Shown here piece after piece: positions 44,490 to 54,993 of a DNA stretch of 64,000 nt. Origin of the DNA: Blasia pusilla (lineage: Eukaryota; Marchantiophyta; Marchantiopsida; Blasiales); the NCBI GenBank assembly GCA_050084515.1, contig CM114272.1, forward strand, positions 47,058,001 through 47,122,000, in the 5' to 3' direction. Numbering within the stretch: the first letter of the stretch is position 1; each line of letters begins with the position of its first letter. The notes beneath the pieces were generated by a model. It was not told the DNA's origin, made no database searches, and saw only the letters and a list, made by a program, of their open reading frames with translations. The position numbers and the translations under genes were made by a program.

Positions 44490-44826
44490 TACATCAGGAA
44501 CACATCCATCGTCCCTTAGGAACCCTAGTGAGAGGTGGCATCAGACATGCCATATGCCATCCTCTCAAACACCCATCACAGACTAGCATAGTGGCTGCAC
44601 CACGGACGGAACCACACAACATACATCTCAAGCCTGCAAGAACTACTGCTAAGCTCGGATCAACTATACCGTCAATGTTTGGAAGATGACTTGGCGCACA
44701 TTTACGCACACGGTCCTTCCAAACCATACCATCACGTCCCTCTAATAAGAGAACACTAGATGGAAAAATCTCACGCACTCTCAAGATGGTGCGCCCTGTA
44801 GTCACATCCAACGTCATGGGTGTCAT
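44490..44826 (-). pseudogene. PHD finger at the C-terminus of family A pol, copy A3
   Basis: 110 residues to a TGA, then the last Cys. The first part resembles the integrase C-terminal barrel (ILRVREI, SVLLLEGRDGMVWKD). The second is a textbook C4HC3 PHD finger: C68-x2-C71, C83-x2-C86, H91-x2-C94, with GWH and PPLTRVPKGRW before C109-x2-C. The final Cys codon (44493-44491) lies just after an in-frame TGA at 44496-44494. PHD fingers typically bind the histone H3 tail, so this may steer integration or mark target chromatin, like a chromodomain in chromoviruses. All eight zinc ligands are present apart from the stop. Confidence 0.87.
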
Positions 44827-44829
44827 CTG

Positions 44830-45745
44830 CTATAAGTAGACATAGTCTCCTTGATAAAACCTCCGGATAGTAGGTCGATAACGACCTCCCCGAATAGTCG
44901 CATACCTCAACGTATCCCGATGTTACACAATCACCAAGTTCTCAAATGCCATGGGCATCACTCTCTGAAATAACTCAGCCCTCTCAGAACATGCTTGCAT
45001 CTATACATCAGGGTCATCAAGGTTCAACACCTCACTAACATCTCGACGAATGGCTGAAGGTAAATCTGGCTCTCGGCCATAAAGCAGCAAGTACGGTGAA
45101 AAGACGCTAAGGATGCCTTCCTGCTGAATTTGTATCCCATCGCCAACTACGGCAACTGGAGATCCGAATCTCTTAGGTGACCTCTCTACCAGCCATACTT
45201 ACGTAAACCTCTCTTCACCGTCTGCACAACCCTCTCCGCTAGTCCATCCGCCTTAGGATGATCTCGCAAAGTGGTACGGTGGTCGATTAGAGCCTGATCC
45301 CACAAGGCCCGAAACTCCATACCCTGGTCAGTCAACACCTCAATTAGTGTGCCGTAATGACTCAACACTCGATCTAGGAAGGCATACGCTACTCCCCCAC
45401 TCATTTTGTCAGGCAATGCAACCAACTCTATCCACTTCGAGAAGTGCTCGACCATCACCAACAGATACCAACTATGGCGCTCTGTCAAAGGTAAAGGTCG
45501 TGCAAAATCCAAACTCCATCTATAACCTAAACCCATAATTGGAAGTGGATGCAACTGTGGATTCGAAGCCTTGAACAATGCTCGGACTCGATCACACACC
45601 TTACACTTGGCAGAAAATTGCTAAACGTCAGTCTGCATGCATCGCCACCAATACTGAATCTGGAGCAAGTTGTACATGCGCTTCACTCCAAAATGACCCA
45701 ACTCCTCGTGGGCATGATACCAAACGTGCTCTCTGCGAAGGATGA
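44830..45745 (-). pseudogene. Integrase of A3
   Basis: The zinc-binding part begins near 45740 (EELGHFGVKRMYNLLQIQYWW). The core 45599-45186 has WSLDFARP, VLTDQG and DHPKADGLAERVVQTVKRGLRKYGW, so all three catalytic acidic residues (D, D, E) are kept, unlike A1. The C-terminal part (LLLYGREPDLP) continues to about 44850. A small deletion at about 45720 and a stop after KYGW break it. Confidence 0.87.
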
Positions 45746-46023
45746 GGCACTACACGCACTCTACCATCCTCCCACACTCGCAACACATGTGTCCCCTCCC
45801 ATCAGAATCATCTCGCTCACTGTAGGATGCGATCCCGCCCTCTAGCACCCACTGTGCTCGCGACCCTACCAATACGCAGGTACTCCAAGACTACTCCATC
45901 ATTGTGAATGTCTTGGCCACTCGTCGTCTCCTCACCGGCTTCTGGATGTAAGGACTCTCCATCAGATCTCGCCATCAAAGTCTCACCAATCTGGCTCTCC
46001 ATAGCCACTAAACCCAAATAGGC

Positions 46024-47400
46024 TTACGCGTGCCATCTTTGTATCAACTCCTCATCATTCTGACCATGCCAACGAGCTCCAATCGCATCTTGCTGACTAA
46101 GGCATGGGCTACGACTCAAACCATCTGCATCTTGGTTGAGCGTCCCAGATCTATGCACCACTTGGAAGTCATACTCTTGCAACAAAAGAGCCCACCTCAC
46201 AAGCTTCCCTGTAAGCTTGTCGGACTCCATCAACCACCTAAGTGGCTAATGATCAGTAATGATGGTAAAGGGATTGCCGAATATATAACATCTGAAATGT
46301 GCGACAGCCAACACTGCAGCCAAGCACTCACCGTCATATGAGCTATACTTTGCCTCTGCAGCGTTGTTTGAGCGACTAGCGTAAGCCACCACGAACTCTC
46401 TACCATCATCGTCATGTTGGGTGAGCACGGCTCCAAGCCCCAACATGCTCCAATCGGTATATAATTGGAAAGGAGGCCCCCTAATCGATCTCCTCAATAT
46501 GAGCGCGGACATCAATATGTCCTTGAGTAGCTAAAATTCTTTCTCCAACTGATTCCCCCAGTGCCACTCCTGATCCACCTTGGTCAACAAGGTTAGCGGC
46601 TTCGCAATCGAACTAAAACCCTTGACATACCGTCAATAGAAGTTCTCCGATCCCATGAATGTACGGACTCGACTCACATCTGTAGGGCGTGGAATGCGTG
46701 AAATAGCCTCTACCTTTGTCTGGTGCACACCAAGCCCCCCTCGGTATATCATATGATCCAAGTACTCAATCTGGTCGTAGAAGAACTTGCACTTTTTTGG
46801 ATGTAGCTTCAGCCCATGTAACTACAATCGTCGAAATACCACCTCTAGATGTCGCTCATGCTCCTCAACCGTGGCGCTAAAGACTACAATGTCATCAATA
46901 TAACACCTAGCAAAATCTAGACCTGCCAAGATCCTATCCATGACCCTCTAAAACTCAGCCGGGGCATTCTTTAACCCGAATGGTAAGAACCGCCACTAGT
47001 ACAAATAATCCTTCCTGTGAGGATCGATGCCCCAAAATGTCATCTTCTGCCTGTCCTCCAATCTCATAGGCAGCTGATGGTATCTGATTTGCAAATCCAA
47101 TGAACTGAAGACCTTTGCAAGCCCAATCGCATCAAAGATCTCCTTACGGATGGGCATGGCATACCTATCAAACTTTTTATGCCGATTGATAGGTCGGTAA
47201 TCTCCACACATCCGCCTATCCGTCCAATTGCTATGCACATCCTTCTTGGTGGGCATGATAGTGGCAGATGCATACTCCCCATGCAACATCTCCACTAATC
47301 CTGCGCCGACCAAGTCCTGGCTCCTACTCTGAATTAGAGCCCTGTCCATATCACTACACATGTAGGATCGTCGGAAGATCGACGTGTCACTCGACAATTC
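46024..47400 (-). pseudogene. Reverse transcriptase and RNase H of A3
   Basis: RT: SQDLVGAGLVEMLHGEYASATIMP, RRMCGDYRPINR, VFSSLDLQIRYHQLP, FWGIDPHRKDYLY, then the YIDD active site (46891-46902). RNase H: LYTDWSMLGLGAVLTQHDDDGREFVVAYASRSNNAAEAKYSSYDGECLAAV. The connection ends EYDFQVVHRSGTLNQDADGLSRSP. Stops near 46990, 46830 and 46480 divide it. Confidence 0.88.
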
Positions 47401-47741
47401 AATGCGGATCCTTGGACCCTTAGTGTACGCAAATCATGCATGCTAAATGCAAAACAACTCCTATAATTCCTAAGGAATTGGTGTATCCGGCGCCGCTCTC
47501 CTCCTATCAACTAAGGGCCCATATCTAACTCCCAAGTCTCCATCGTGACTACGGTAGGACTCTACAGCGTGGGTGTAGGTGGTTGCTATGGTGCAACCCC
47601 GTCTCGCACAACAAAACTCTCATCTCCACTTGCAGTACCCAAAACCACGCTCGATGTTGTGGCTACCATCTCCAGACATACTTGCAAAACATCCCAAGAA
47701 GTCCAAGGGTGTCTCTCTCGATCATCCCTGGTGTGTCGATC

Positions 47742-48840
47742 TCATCGAATCTCGCCCCCAGCCACTGCCTCAACCGTCTTGGTAGGCATGGAGCTCACCA
47801 ATGCAACAACTGTGATATGTCGCATCCGCAAATGACGTTGCTTAGCTATGCCTAAGCTGAAAATCCATGTTAAGGAGTTCAAGTCCATCGCCTGACCCAA
47901 GACATGACATTGTGACGCCTCTGATAGTGACGGTACTGTTGTCACTCCTATGGGAAATCCCATCGCTCGCTCTTGCTCATCGGTGTTGGGCTCCACCAAC
48001 CTCTGTACCTGGTCATCCCAAAATAAGCCAAATCCAACCTCCTTGAATGCATAGGAAGCAAGAAAACTCACCAATGTCGGAAAGGCTGCTCGCGGCATGC
48101 CAATCTTGTTGACCACAGTCAATGGCGATTTATCATCGTGCCACACTGCCTATGATTGATGACCTGGATCCAGAATAGAATCCACCAACAAATCATAAGG
48201 GCGCTCTACTCTCGCATACGCCCTCCGCAAAACCTCATGTGGGACCAAGTTGGCCCACCAAAGACGCAGGCGGTGTGCTCTAGATCCTACACTCGTTGCA
48301 TCCAAAAACACTGCTGAGCCGATCCATGCACGCACCTAATGTGCACTTGTCACCATCCATGACCTCGAATCGGCCAAGATCGGCACATTCTCCATAATGT
48401 ATGCTGGAGAACGGGATTGATGCTCTTGCAAGAGTCGCAAAATCCGCATCATCTCCCGAAATAACGTGGACCGAGTATCAGCTAATCCGCTACCTCGTCC
48501 AACACTCGATTGGCCTTGACACGGCCAACTAGCAATGACCAAATCTATGGCCCCTATCCGCTCCAAGTCCTGCGCCCCCAACAATGAAATATCCCCCGGT
48601 AGGGAACTCTGGTATCCCTGGATAGCGGACGCAGACAATTAGTCAAGAAAACGAAGGCATAACTGCGCCACATGGTGAAGTGAAGCGCGCCTCGCAACAT
48701 CATCAATCTCCATATACAGGTACTAGTGCACGCGTACTCCTACCTGCAAAACATCAGCTAACCCAGTACTGATCCCTCCAAAGAGATCCGAAACCCAAGT
48801 ACCCTCCTCTAGGATGCGCCACATAATGGGTGTGGTATCC
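47742..48840 (-). pseudogene. C5 cytosine DNA methyltransferase domain of retrotransposon A3
   Basis: A single minus-strand frame of about 366 codons between protease and RT. Motif I is DLFGGISTGLADVLQ (Asp codon 48788); motif II is YMEIDDVARRA; motif III is GDISLL. Motif IV is IDLVIASWPCQGQSSVGRG with the catalytic Cys (48524-48507). Motif VI is YIMENVPIL (48392-48384), and motif VIII is SVGSRAHRLRLWWANLVP. The C-terminal part has FPTLVS, ERAMGFPIGVT and CHVLGQAMDLNSLTWIF (motifs IX/X). Order I to X is canonical; the wording of motifs VIII to X is closest to the DNMT3/DRM group. In-frame stops lie at 48723, 48639, 48336 and 48150 and there is no frameshift. The enzyme would transfer methyl from S-adenosylmethionine to cytosine, perhaps on the element's own cDNA. 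Confidence 0.9.
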
Positions 48841-48884
48841 AAGGGCATCATCATAGCACTCTTGGCTATCTCAGGTTCCTTTGA

Positions 48885-49360
48885 CCCGTCATGCTCTGGT
48901 GCAAACGTCTCGCTCCACGCGGTCAGTGGCTAAGCGTCGAAGCTCCTCAGTCAAGCCCCAAAGCGACACCTCTCCTCCACGGATTGATGCGGCTACCATG
49001 GCACTCCTCTCCATACACATGTCAGGAATGGGAGTGTCCTTTGCATGGACATCAATCAAATCACTACGCCAAGTGATGGCGCTGCTAAATGCTGCTAAGG
49101 TCGCCATCTCTCGTGGTCGTCGCTCGATCACTGCAACTGTGAATCAAACGGGTAATGAGCTAAGGCATCCATCACTTGAGTGCCATCCTGGTCTCTAGGA
49201 TGTTGACTCCTCCCAATAATCTAGGGAAAACCCCATCGGGTACAACACTGCTCCACCAACCAAGATATTGTAGGACTATGCATCAGTCATTATCGCCTTG
49301 GCTCGCACCACAGACTCATCTGTAGGATGTCCTAGGAAAATCCTCACCACGACCTCCTGT
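48885..49360 (-). pseudogene. Linker between protease and methyltransferase, A3
   Basis: An open minus frame at 49131-48889 (REMATLAAFSSAITWRSDLIDVHAKDTPIPDMCMERS) with a similar but broken stretch in A2 (19500-19640). No known domain. It is in a different frame from the methyltransferase, so at least one frameshift separates them. Confidence 0.6.
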
Positions 49361-50040
49361 TGGGTGATATATTGTGTGGTATTTGCTCTACCCAAGGATG
49401 TCTATATCCAGAATTGACAACACTCTACATCGGCTCTCGTCAAGCCCAATCCTCTGAATGCCGCTTTTCCCAACATGAGGGGTTGCGCTCCTGAATCCAA
49501 CAAGACGCGCTACGGACTAGAATATCTACCTCTTGGACACAACTGGAAGACCTCTCCTTGATTATCCAGCAAAACAATACCAAGAGAAGCCATGGCACGC
49601 TCTATCGCGAGTCTAGCAGGCATCTCCGCCATCCTAGCAACCGTAGCCTGCCATGAATCTGACATGGACGGCTCGAGCATCCGCTCCAAGGGCAGGTCCA
49701 TTACCTCCTCTACAATCACCTCTGAACGTGATGCAGTAACTCCAAATCCATGCTCACATAGCGTAGCGGTCAGCCGAAAAACCTCGGCGGGCGTACCTCC
49801 CAAAGTCATAATGTCGGAAGCAAAAAATAAAGGAGCACGGTACACAACAGTGGCCGCCTGCAACAACGTGCTCGACATATGCTCCTCTTGAGCATTAGCA
49901 ATAGGAGTCATCACACTTGCTTCTCCCATCACCCTTTGTGCGTGCACACCACCAACATCACCAAGTCTTCGAGAACTCTTATCAGGACCCATCGATGGGA
50001 TCCTCATCGCCTCGGACAACCTGAAGGATTGAGGAAGCAT
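49360..50040 (-). pseudogene. Gag C-terminal/protease segment of A3
   Basis: 50040-49510 is open (EEHMSSTLLQAATVVYRAPLFF, GEVFQL) and matches A2. After a stop/frameshift at about 49510 the protease signature RVLLDSGAQPLMLGKAAFRGLGL continues (DSGA-containing codons at 49480-49497). The same order in A2 confirms its place between gag and the methyltransferase. Confidence 0.8.
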
Positions 50041-50049
50041 GGTCTATTT

Positions 50050-50890
50050 TCTGGCTTTCCCTCGCTGTGGATCCAACTCTGCGGCTGCTCCACGCATAAC
50101 AACTATGCCGGCCTCCATCTAGGAAACCCCGCACATCCAACCAGGATCCTCCATATTTCTAGCGACTCCATAAGACGTCGATACCATGGATCAAGCATCG
50201 GGTAATCTCAATGCCATTGCGGAAATTTGTTGTTGTATCTAAGTAGCCATCCTAGCCTCACGCCGAACGTCTCCCTCGACGCGTCTAGGTGGTGGGACTC
50301 TACCTCTTCCATGGGAAAGTCCACCATCCCCTCGGGTGAATCCAACTCCTCATCCACCAACGGGACCACCTGGTGCACGACCTCTAGGCCCACTCGGACC
50401 GGCAACTTGCTCTGGTGCCCTCTCTGGCCATCGGTCCGGATGTAACTCAAGGTGCAAGCTGAAACACCTAGCGCATGTGTGACCGTACCTCTAAAAATAG
50501 TCACATTGATAACCTCCGGGTGCAACACCATTTCCTCCTCCATGTTGAGGCACGCGACTATGACCTTGACAAGTGCAATCACGTTGATGATGGGTTCCAC
50601 CACATGACCAACAAGTAATCGGAGGTGGCTGCTTTTGAGTCGCATATGAAGACACAGGTCTCTATGGCATGGCCTCCCCGTATCCTCCGTGAGCTCGTGG
50701 TGCCACAGACCTATCTAGGAATCCACGTTGCTTCACTGGTGGTGCAGGTAATCGTGACTGCACTCGCCTGGAACCCATGGTGGCTACGGTCTCCTCCGCC
50801 ATGTTGCGCTCAATTTCTCACTGGTCCTAAAAACATCTCTCAATATAGGGGAGTTGTTCATAAGAAGCACCCCCTCCCGCACCCAGGTCT
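50050..50890 (-). pseudogene. gag end with zinc knuckle, A3 (5' truncated)
   Basis: Starts within the gag sequence matching TLRTPVREGMLLMN of A2 at about 50885. The knuckle region at 50463-50506 reads CDYF, stop, RYGHTCARC, so the second zinc Cys is Phe and a stop follows. The longest open frame here (50645-50208) is an off-frame shadow of the true gag reading. Confidence 0.75.
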
Positions 50891-50929
50891 GCAAGGTCGC
50901 ACAGTAACTAGATCTATAAGCCACTGATG

Positions 50930-51590
50930 ATGAATAGACAAAGGATACGTGGGTTTAAGTCCATCTCTTACCCTGATTTTTTTATTGAAACTCACATTCA
51001 ACACATGATCCAACATATCTCTCAATATCCTTGTACAGGCCTTTCCACCAATACCTCTCTTCTATCTTGGTGAAAGTTGCCCAAGTACCTCTATGTCCTA
51101 CCCATAAAGAATTGTGGAATTCTTTGAGCATTTGCATTTTTTCCCATTGTCATCCATCACCCTCAAGGGCATTCCATCTTTCCTCTTTGGCCTTTTCCAA
51201 AGATATCCATCTTGTAGTAGATAGCTATACGCCTTGTGTCAAATCTACTTGAAGAACTTTTTTGTCAACCCTCCATCTCTTTGAAGAGTGCTTAAATAGC
51301 ACCCAATTTCTTTTAACCTGCCCTCGTGCAAATTTTCTTTGAAAGCTAGAACATCTGCTGTGTGAGCCTATTTTCGAGATGACACTTGCCACACATATGC
51401 ATCATCTTCATCTATCTCAACTACCTCCATATCTTCTTCTTGACTAAATCTAGCTCTAGACAATATGTCAACTACTGAATTATCTTTCCCAGCTATATCC
51501 CTCAATTGTGGATTCAAGGACCGAATGTAGGCTATCCATCGTAGCATGGCAATATCTCGAGTTGTACAATTCGTAATCATACCTAACAGG
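50930..51590 (-). pseudogene. Third Ty3/gypsy family (C): RNase H end and integrase zinc domain
   Basis: The minus frame 51580-51368 reads MLRWIAYIRSLNPQLRDIAGKDNSVVDILSRARF, the RNase H/connection end of a Ty3/gypsy pol. Further left the sequence gives DGYLWKRPKR, then after a frame change FHNSLWVGHRGTWATFTKIEERYWWKGLYKDIERYVGSC, an HHCC integrase zinc site. It is distinct in sequence from families A and B and truncated on both sides. It abuts the truncated 5' end of A3. Confidence 0.82.
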
Positions 51591-53300
51591 GCAAGTCAAT
51601 CATGACATTATCATGTCTCATCTACTATATACTATTAATGTGTAGAGGTTGCATAACTAATTGTAAACCCCAAACACCTCACATGGTGAAGTCACCTTGC
51701 TCAGTTGTCACGTTGTCGTATAGTAAAATCCAAGAAATAAAGCTATTCTTATCTTGTGCCACATAGCTTCCTCTCAAGGCTTAGCCAATCACATTTTGAC
51801 AGAAGTAGATTTCCTCTTATCTCTTCCAAAATATCCTCTTTTATCCACTTGATATTTTCCAAATTACCCCAACTACCCTAGCCACCAATCGAGACTACTT
51901 TTGCTTTTCATTAAAGCACCAACCTCACTACTTTACTTTTAGAAAGTCATCTTTTATTTATTGTTTTATTCAACGGAAAGTTGGGCCCGTATAAAAGAGG
52001 CATCATAAAGAGGTTTAAACATGGGAATTTCCTTTTCCTAAGCTAATTTACTTAATACTAATAAAACTCTATCTAACATTTAATGAGGAAGGAGTTTACA
52101 TATTGGCTATTCTTGTGGCTCCCTTGTGAGTATATAAAAAGGAGGGACCTTCAAGGGTTCATCACCTTCTATTTCACATCTTGAGTCTCTCTTGTCATTC
52201 TTGAGTGTATGACTTTGGGATTGCTTGCTCTTCCAATGACAGTGGATCACCCCTCTTGGCAGAATAACTTGACCATGGTCTATTCTTTGAGAGGTTTCTA
52301 GAGTGTGCTGTGTGTGGAGATGAGAAGCTTGTCACCTTAGAGGAGTTTAGTCATACTAAAATAGTGAATGTTTTCGGTTTGTTATTTTCCCAATGAGAGT
52401 GGATTACCCCTCTTGGGAGAATAATTCCGCCAAAGCCCATTCTTGAGGAGAGTAGAAAATGTCTGTCAAGCATGGATAGGGATGGAGCACGAGTTGTGCC
52501 CGACTTTCCTTTCCTCAATCCTTACCATGTCAAGGTACTCTTTGTAGATAGGCACTGGTTCCCTCGCTATTTAGTTTATCATTTTGGGGAGGTATTCATG
52601 AACCAGGTCATGCAATCTCCAACACCGGTGATTCTTCCTATCGTCACATATGGAAGGAGATGGGATTGTACTTTGTATATCCTTATATAACAATCCATGG
52701 ACGTCAATAGGCCTGCTCACGTAGGGTTTAACACTAGTTATGCTATCTTCCTCGTATACAAGCGTAAAGTAGTTTATAGGCACTTCATAGTTAGGAATTT
52801 TGGGTTTCCATGTTATGAAGAAGTGATCGCCTCGGCACTACCTTTTGTGATCCTATCGTGAGAGAATGGAGGATTTACATAATTATTTTATACTGAAAAA
52901 AGAGAAATTCTTATAGAGTTCGACTTGCATCAACCACATCTGTTGCAGCTAGAAGGTCTGTCCTTTCTCGAAGAAAGGCTCTCAATACGATAAATGGTGC
53001 TTCCATTGAGAGATCTTTGAGGCGGTAGAGTGTGTTTGCAATTTGGAGTCTTATCAAGATAACTAATTTTGGTAGTACTTCATCAATGGGAACTGAGGGA
53101 GCTTAGGATCTTCTCCAAACTTTGACAACATTGTTGAGCCAGCAAGGAAGAGTTCACATAGGAGAGCAAAGATCAACAAGGGCTCTCCAAGCGATTGTAA
53201 AGAAGTTGGGGAGATTTGATGGGAGGAACATCACCAAGTATGTTTGAGAGTACGTTGGTGAGATGGAGGTAAACCGTGTATCCGAAGGTGATTCCTTCCA
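51591..53300. other. No gene seen; LTR-like promoter features
   Basis: TATATAAAAA at 52131-52140, followed by GGAGGGACC, is a good TATA box in an otherwise gene-free stretch. Downstream, a segment AGTGGATTACCCCTCTTGGGAG-like occurs twice (about 52240 and 52398). This looks like LTR sequence, perhaps of family C or an unrelated element, but no TG...CA limits could be set. Confidence 0.4.
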
Positions 53301-53307
53301 TCTCCCT

Positions 53308-53830
53308 CATAGTACTATAACTCAAAGTAGCCAACTTGGAATGAGTGGATACCAACCAAATACACCACAGAAAATTGACAAAAAAGTACAGTAGGCTACC
53401 ACCATGGATCCCTGAAAATTAACATTAACTTGCATTGTCTATTCTCTCATACAACTATCAAGTGAGTGACCTGAAAGAAACACATGAAAAAAAACTCTTA
53501 TGCTATCTCCATGTGCATGTTTTAATTCATTTCCACCTCAGTCATAGTACTATAACTCAAAATAGCCATCTTGGAATGAGTGGATATCAACCAAATACAC
53601 CACAAAATTTTGACAAAAAAGTCCAGTAGGCTACCACCATGGATCCCTTTAAAATTAACATTAACTTGGATTGCCTATTCTCTCATACAACTACCAAGTG
53701 AACCACCTGAAAGAAACACAACAACTTGGAAGGAGTGGATACCAACCAAATACACCACAATGGATCCCTGAAAATTTTCAAGAATCTGTTCTCTCATATA
53801 ACCATTGAGCCAAGCTCAATGAACCACTTG
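53308..53830. repeat. Subterminal-type repeats, 235-bp period, next to CACTA element 2
   Basis: Copies start at CATAGTACTATAACTCAAA (53308) and again at 53543; a shortened third copy (GGAGTGGATACCAACC) starts at about 53730. They share GGCTACCACCATGGATCCC and TTCTCTCATACAACTA. Repeats just inside the ends are usual for CACTA transposons, so they may be the 3' subterminal region of element 2. Confidence 0.75.
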
Positions 53831-54148
53831 TAAGAAAGGAAATAAAATCAACACAATACCACTATCACATGCATAAGTGTACGATTGGAAAAATAAAAGA
53901 TGAACACATCTTGAAACTTTTCCCCATTGGCAATAGCAACATATGTGAACAAGGTGGTAGATCACTTGATAGAAATACTATTAGCAAATACACCACATAA
54001 GATTGCCCAGACCATCTTTAGTTTATTTTGATTCAAACTCATTTTCTTTTGAGTCTTCAAAGTGTACCTCATTCGGGCCAATAGATACCATAATGGTTGG
54101 AATTGATGTATAATTTCTATATGCCACAACTAAATCTTTGTCATTCAA

Positions 54149-54868
54149 CTATATTGCACCAATTGTGTTCACGGGAGGAAGCTTGTCAGGTAAAGTTGAA
54201 GGGGCTTCAAGGCCAATAAAATCACTCCCTTCCCCCATGGTCATGATTGTCCCTAGCATCTTGGAAAACTCTACGCGATCTAGCTTCTTTCTGTAGCACC
54301 ACTCTCCACTCATCTCCATCCCCTCCATCCCCGAAAAAATTTGCTCCACTTGGGAGGGGAAAATAAATGGTTCATGATTAAGTGGCTCACAATCTTTCAT
54401 ATTGGCCATCAAGAAACCCTGGGAATCTCGTCTCATAGTTGGGTGTCGAGAAGACCAATCCCCTCTAATCCATAAGCCTCTCATGAGCACAACCGGTTGA
54501 CCACCTTCTAGGTGATAATTGAAGTCTAAGATGTCTGTCAAAGACCCTACATATGTAAATGAACAATCAAACTTATCCTCCACATCACGCAAAAACACTA
54601 GCCCCAATCCACAATCGTAGGTGTTAAAGGAAGATCCATTCCTTGACTCGACTCTAAAATGATTTTTGTAAGCCTTCATACTTTTGTAAGATAATACTTT
54701 AGGCTCATGAGGGATAGATAGATGATAAGCTTCCTCATCACAAACCCCACCATTCTCTTCAGCACCTTGAACAATGGCTTGATGTATCCAATCCTCAAAG
54801 TTAGGAGTCCAACTCAACTTCATTAACTTTCTCCACTTCGAATTGCCCGTGGAGAGCAAAACATCCAA
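54149..54868 (-). pseudogene. DUF4216 region of CACTA element 2
   Basis: An open frame of about 239 codons: KVLSYKSMKAYKNHFRVESR, CGLGLVFLRDVEDKFDCSFTYVGSLTDILDFNY, VLMRGLWIRGDW, FLMANMKDCEPLNHEPFIFPSQVEQIF. It is homologous to 34967-35659. The frame is intact to its natural stop, and no ATG start is certain. Confidence 0.87.
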
Positions 54869-54993
54869 TGAACTAAGTTAAACCTGTCGAGGTTGGAGGG
54901 TTTGAAGGTGACTGGTTTGGTGCCATATGCATTCTTGTCCAATGAACTGCCAAAATAGGGAGTTCTACTAAAGTCAAAGATTTCCCTAAACAC

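Larger units (their letters stand above)
43533..50890 (-). mobile_element. Ty3/gypsy family A, copy A3: gag-PR-DNMT-RT-RH-INT-PHD
   Basis: The most complete copy, 7.4 kb, transcribed leftward. The 3' terminal repeats are at 43533-44305; the 5' LTR and about the first 300 residues of gag are missing, with truncation at about 50890. Modules in minus order: gag end and zinc knuckle, protease, cytosine methyltransferase, RT, RNase H, integrase, PHD finger. A1 and A2 match it over their whole lengths, so the module order is a property of the family. Stop codons are scattered throughout, so it is not autonomous. Confidence 0.9.

Noticed and set aside
47742-48840. A host methyltransferase gene interrupted by a retrotransposon
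   Set aside because: Two independent copies (A2 and A3) have the domain in the same place between protease and RT, collinear and without introns.
50208-50645. Minus-strand 145-codon frame in A3
   Set aside because: Off-frame shadow of the gag end; the true frame shows the zinc-knuckle remnant.
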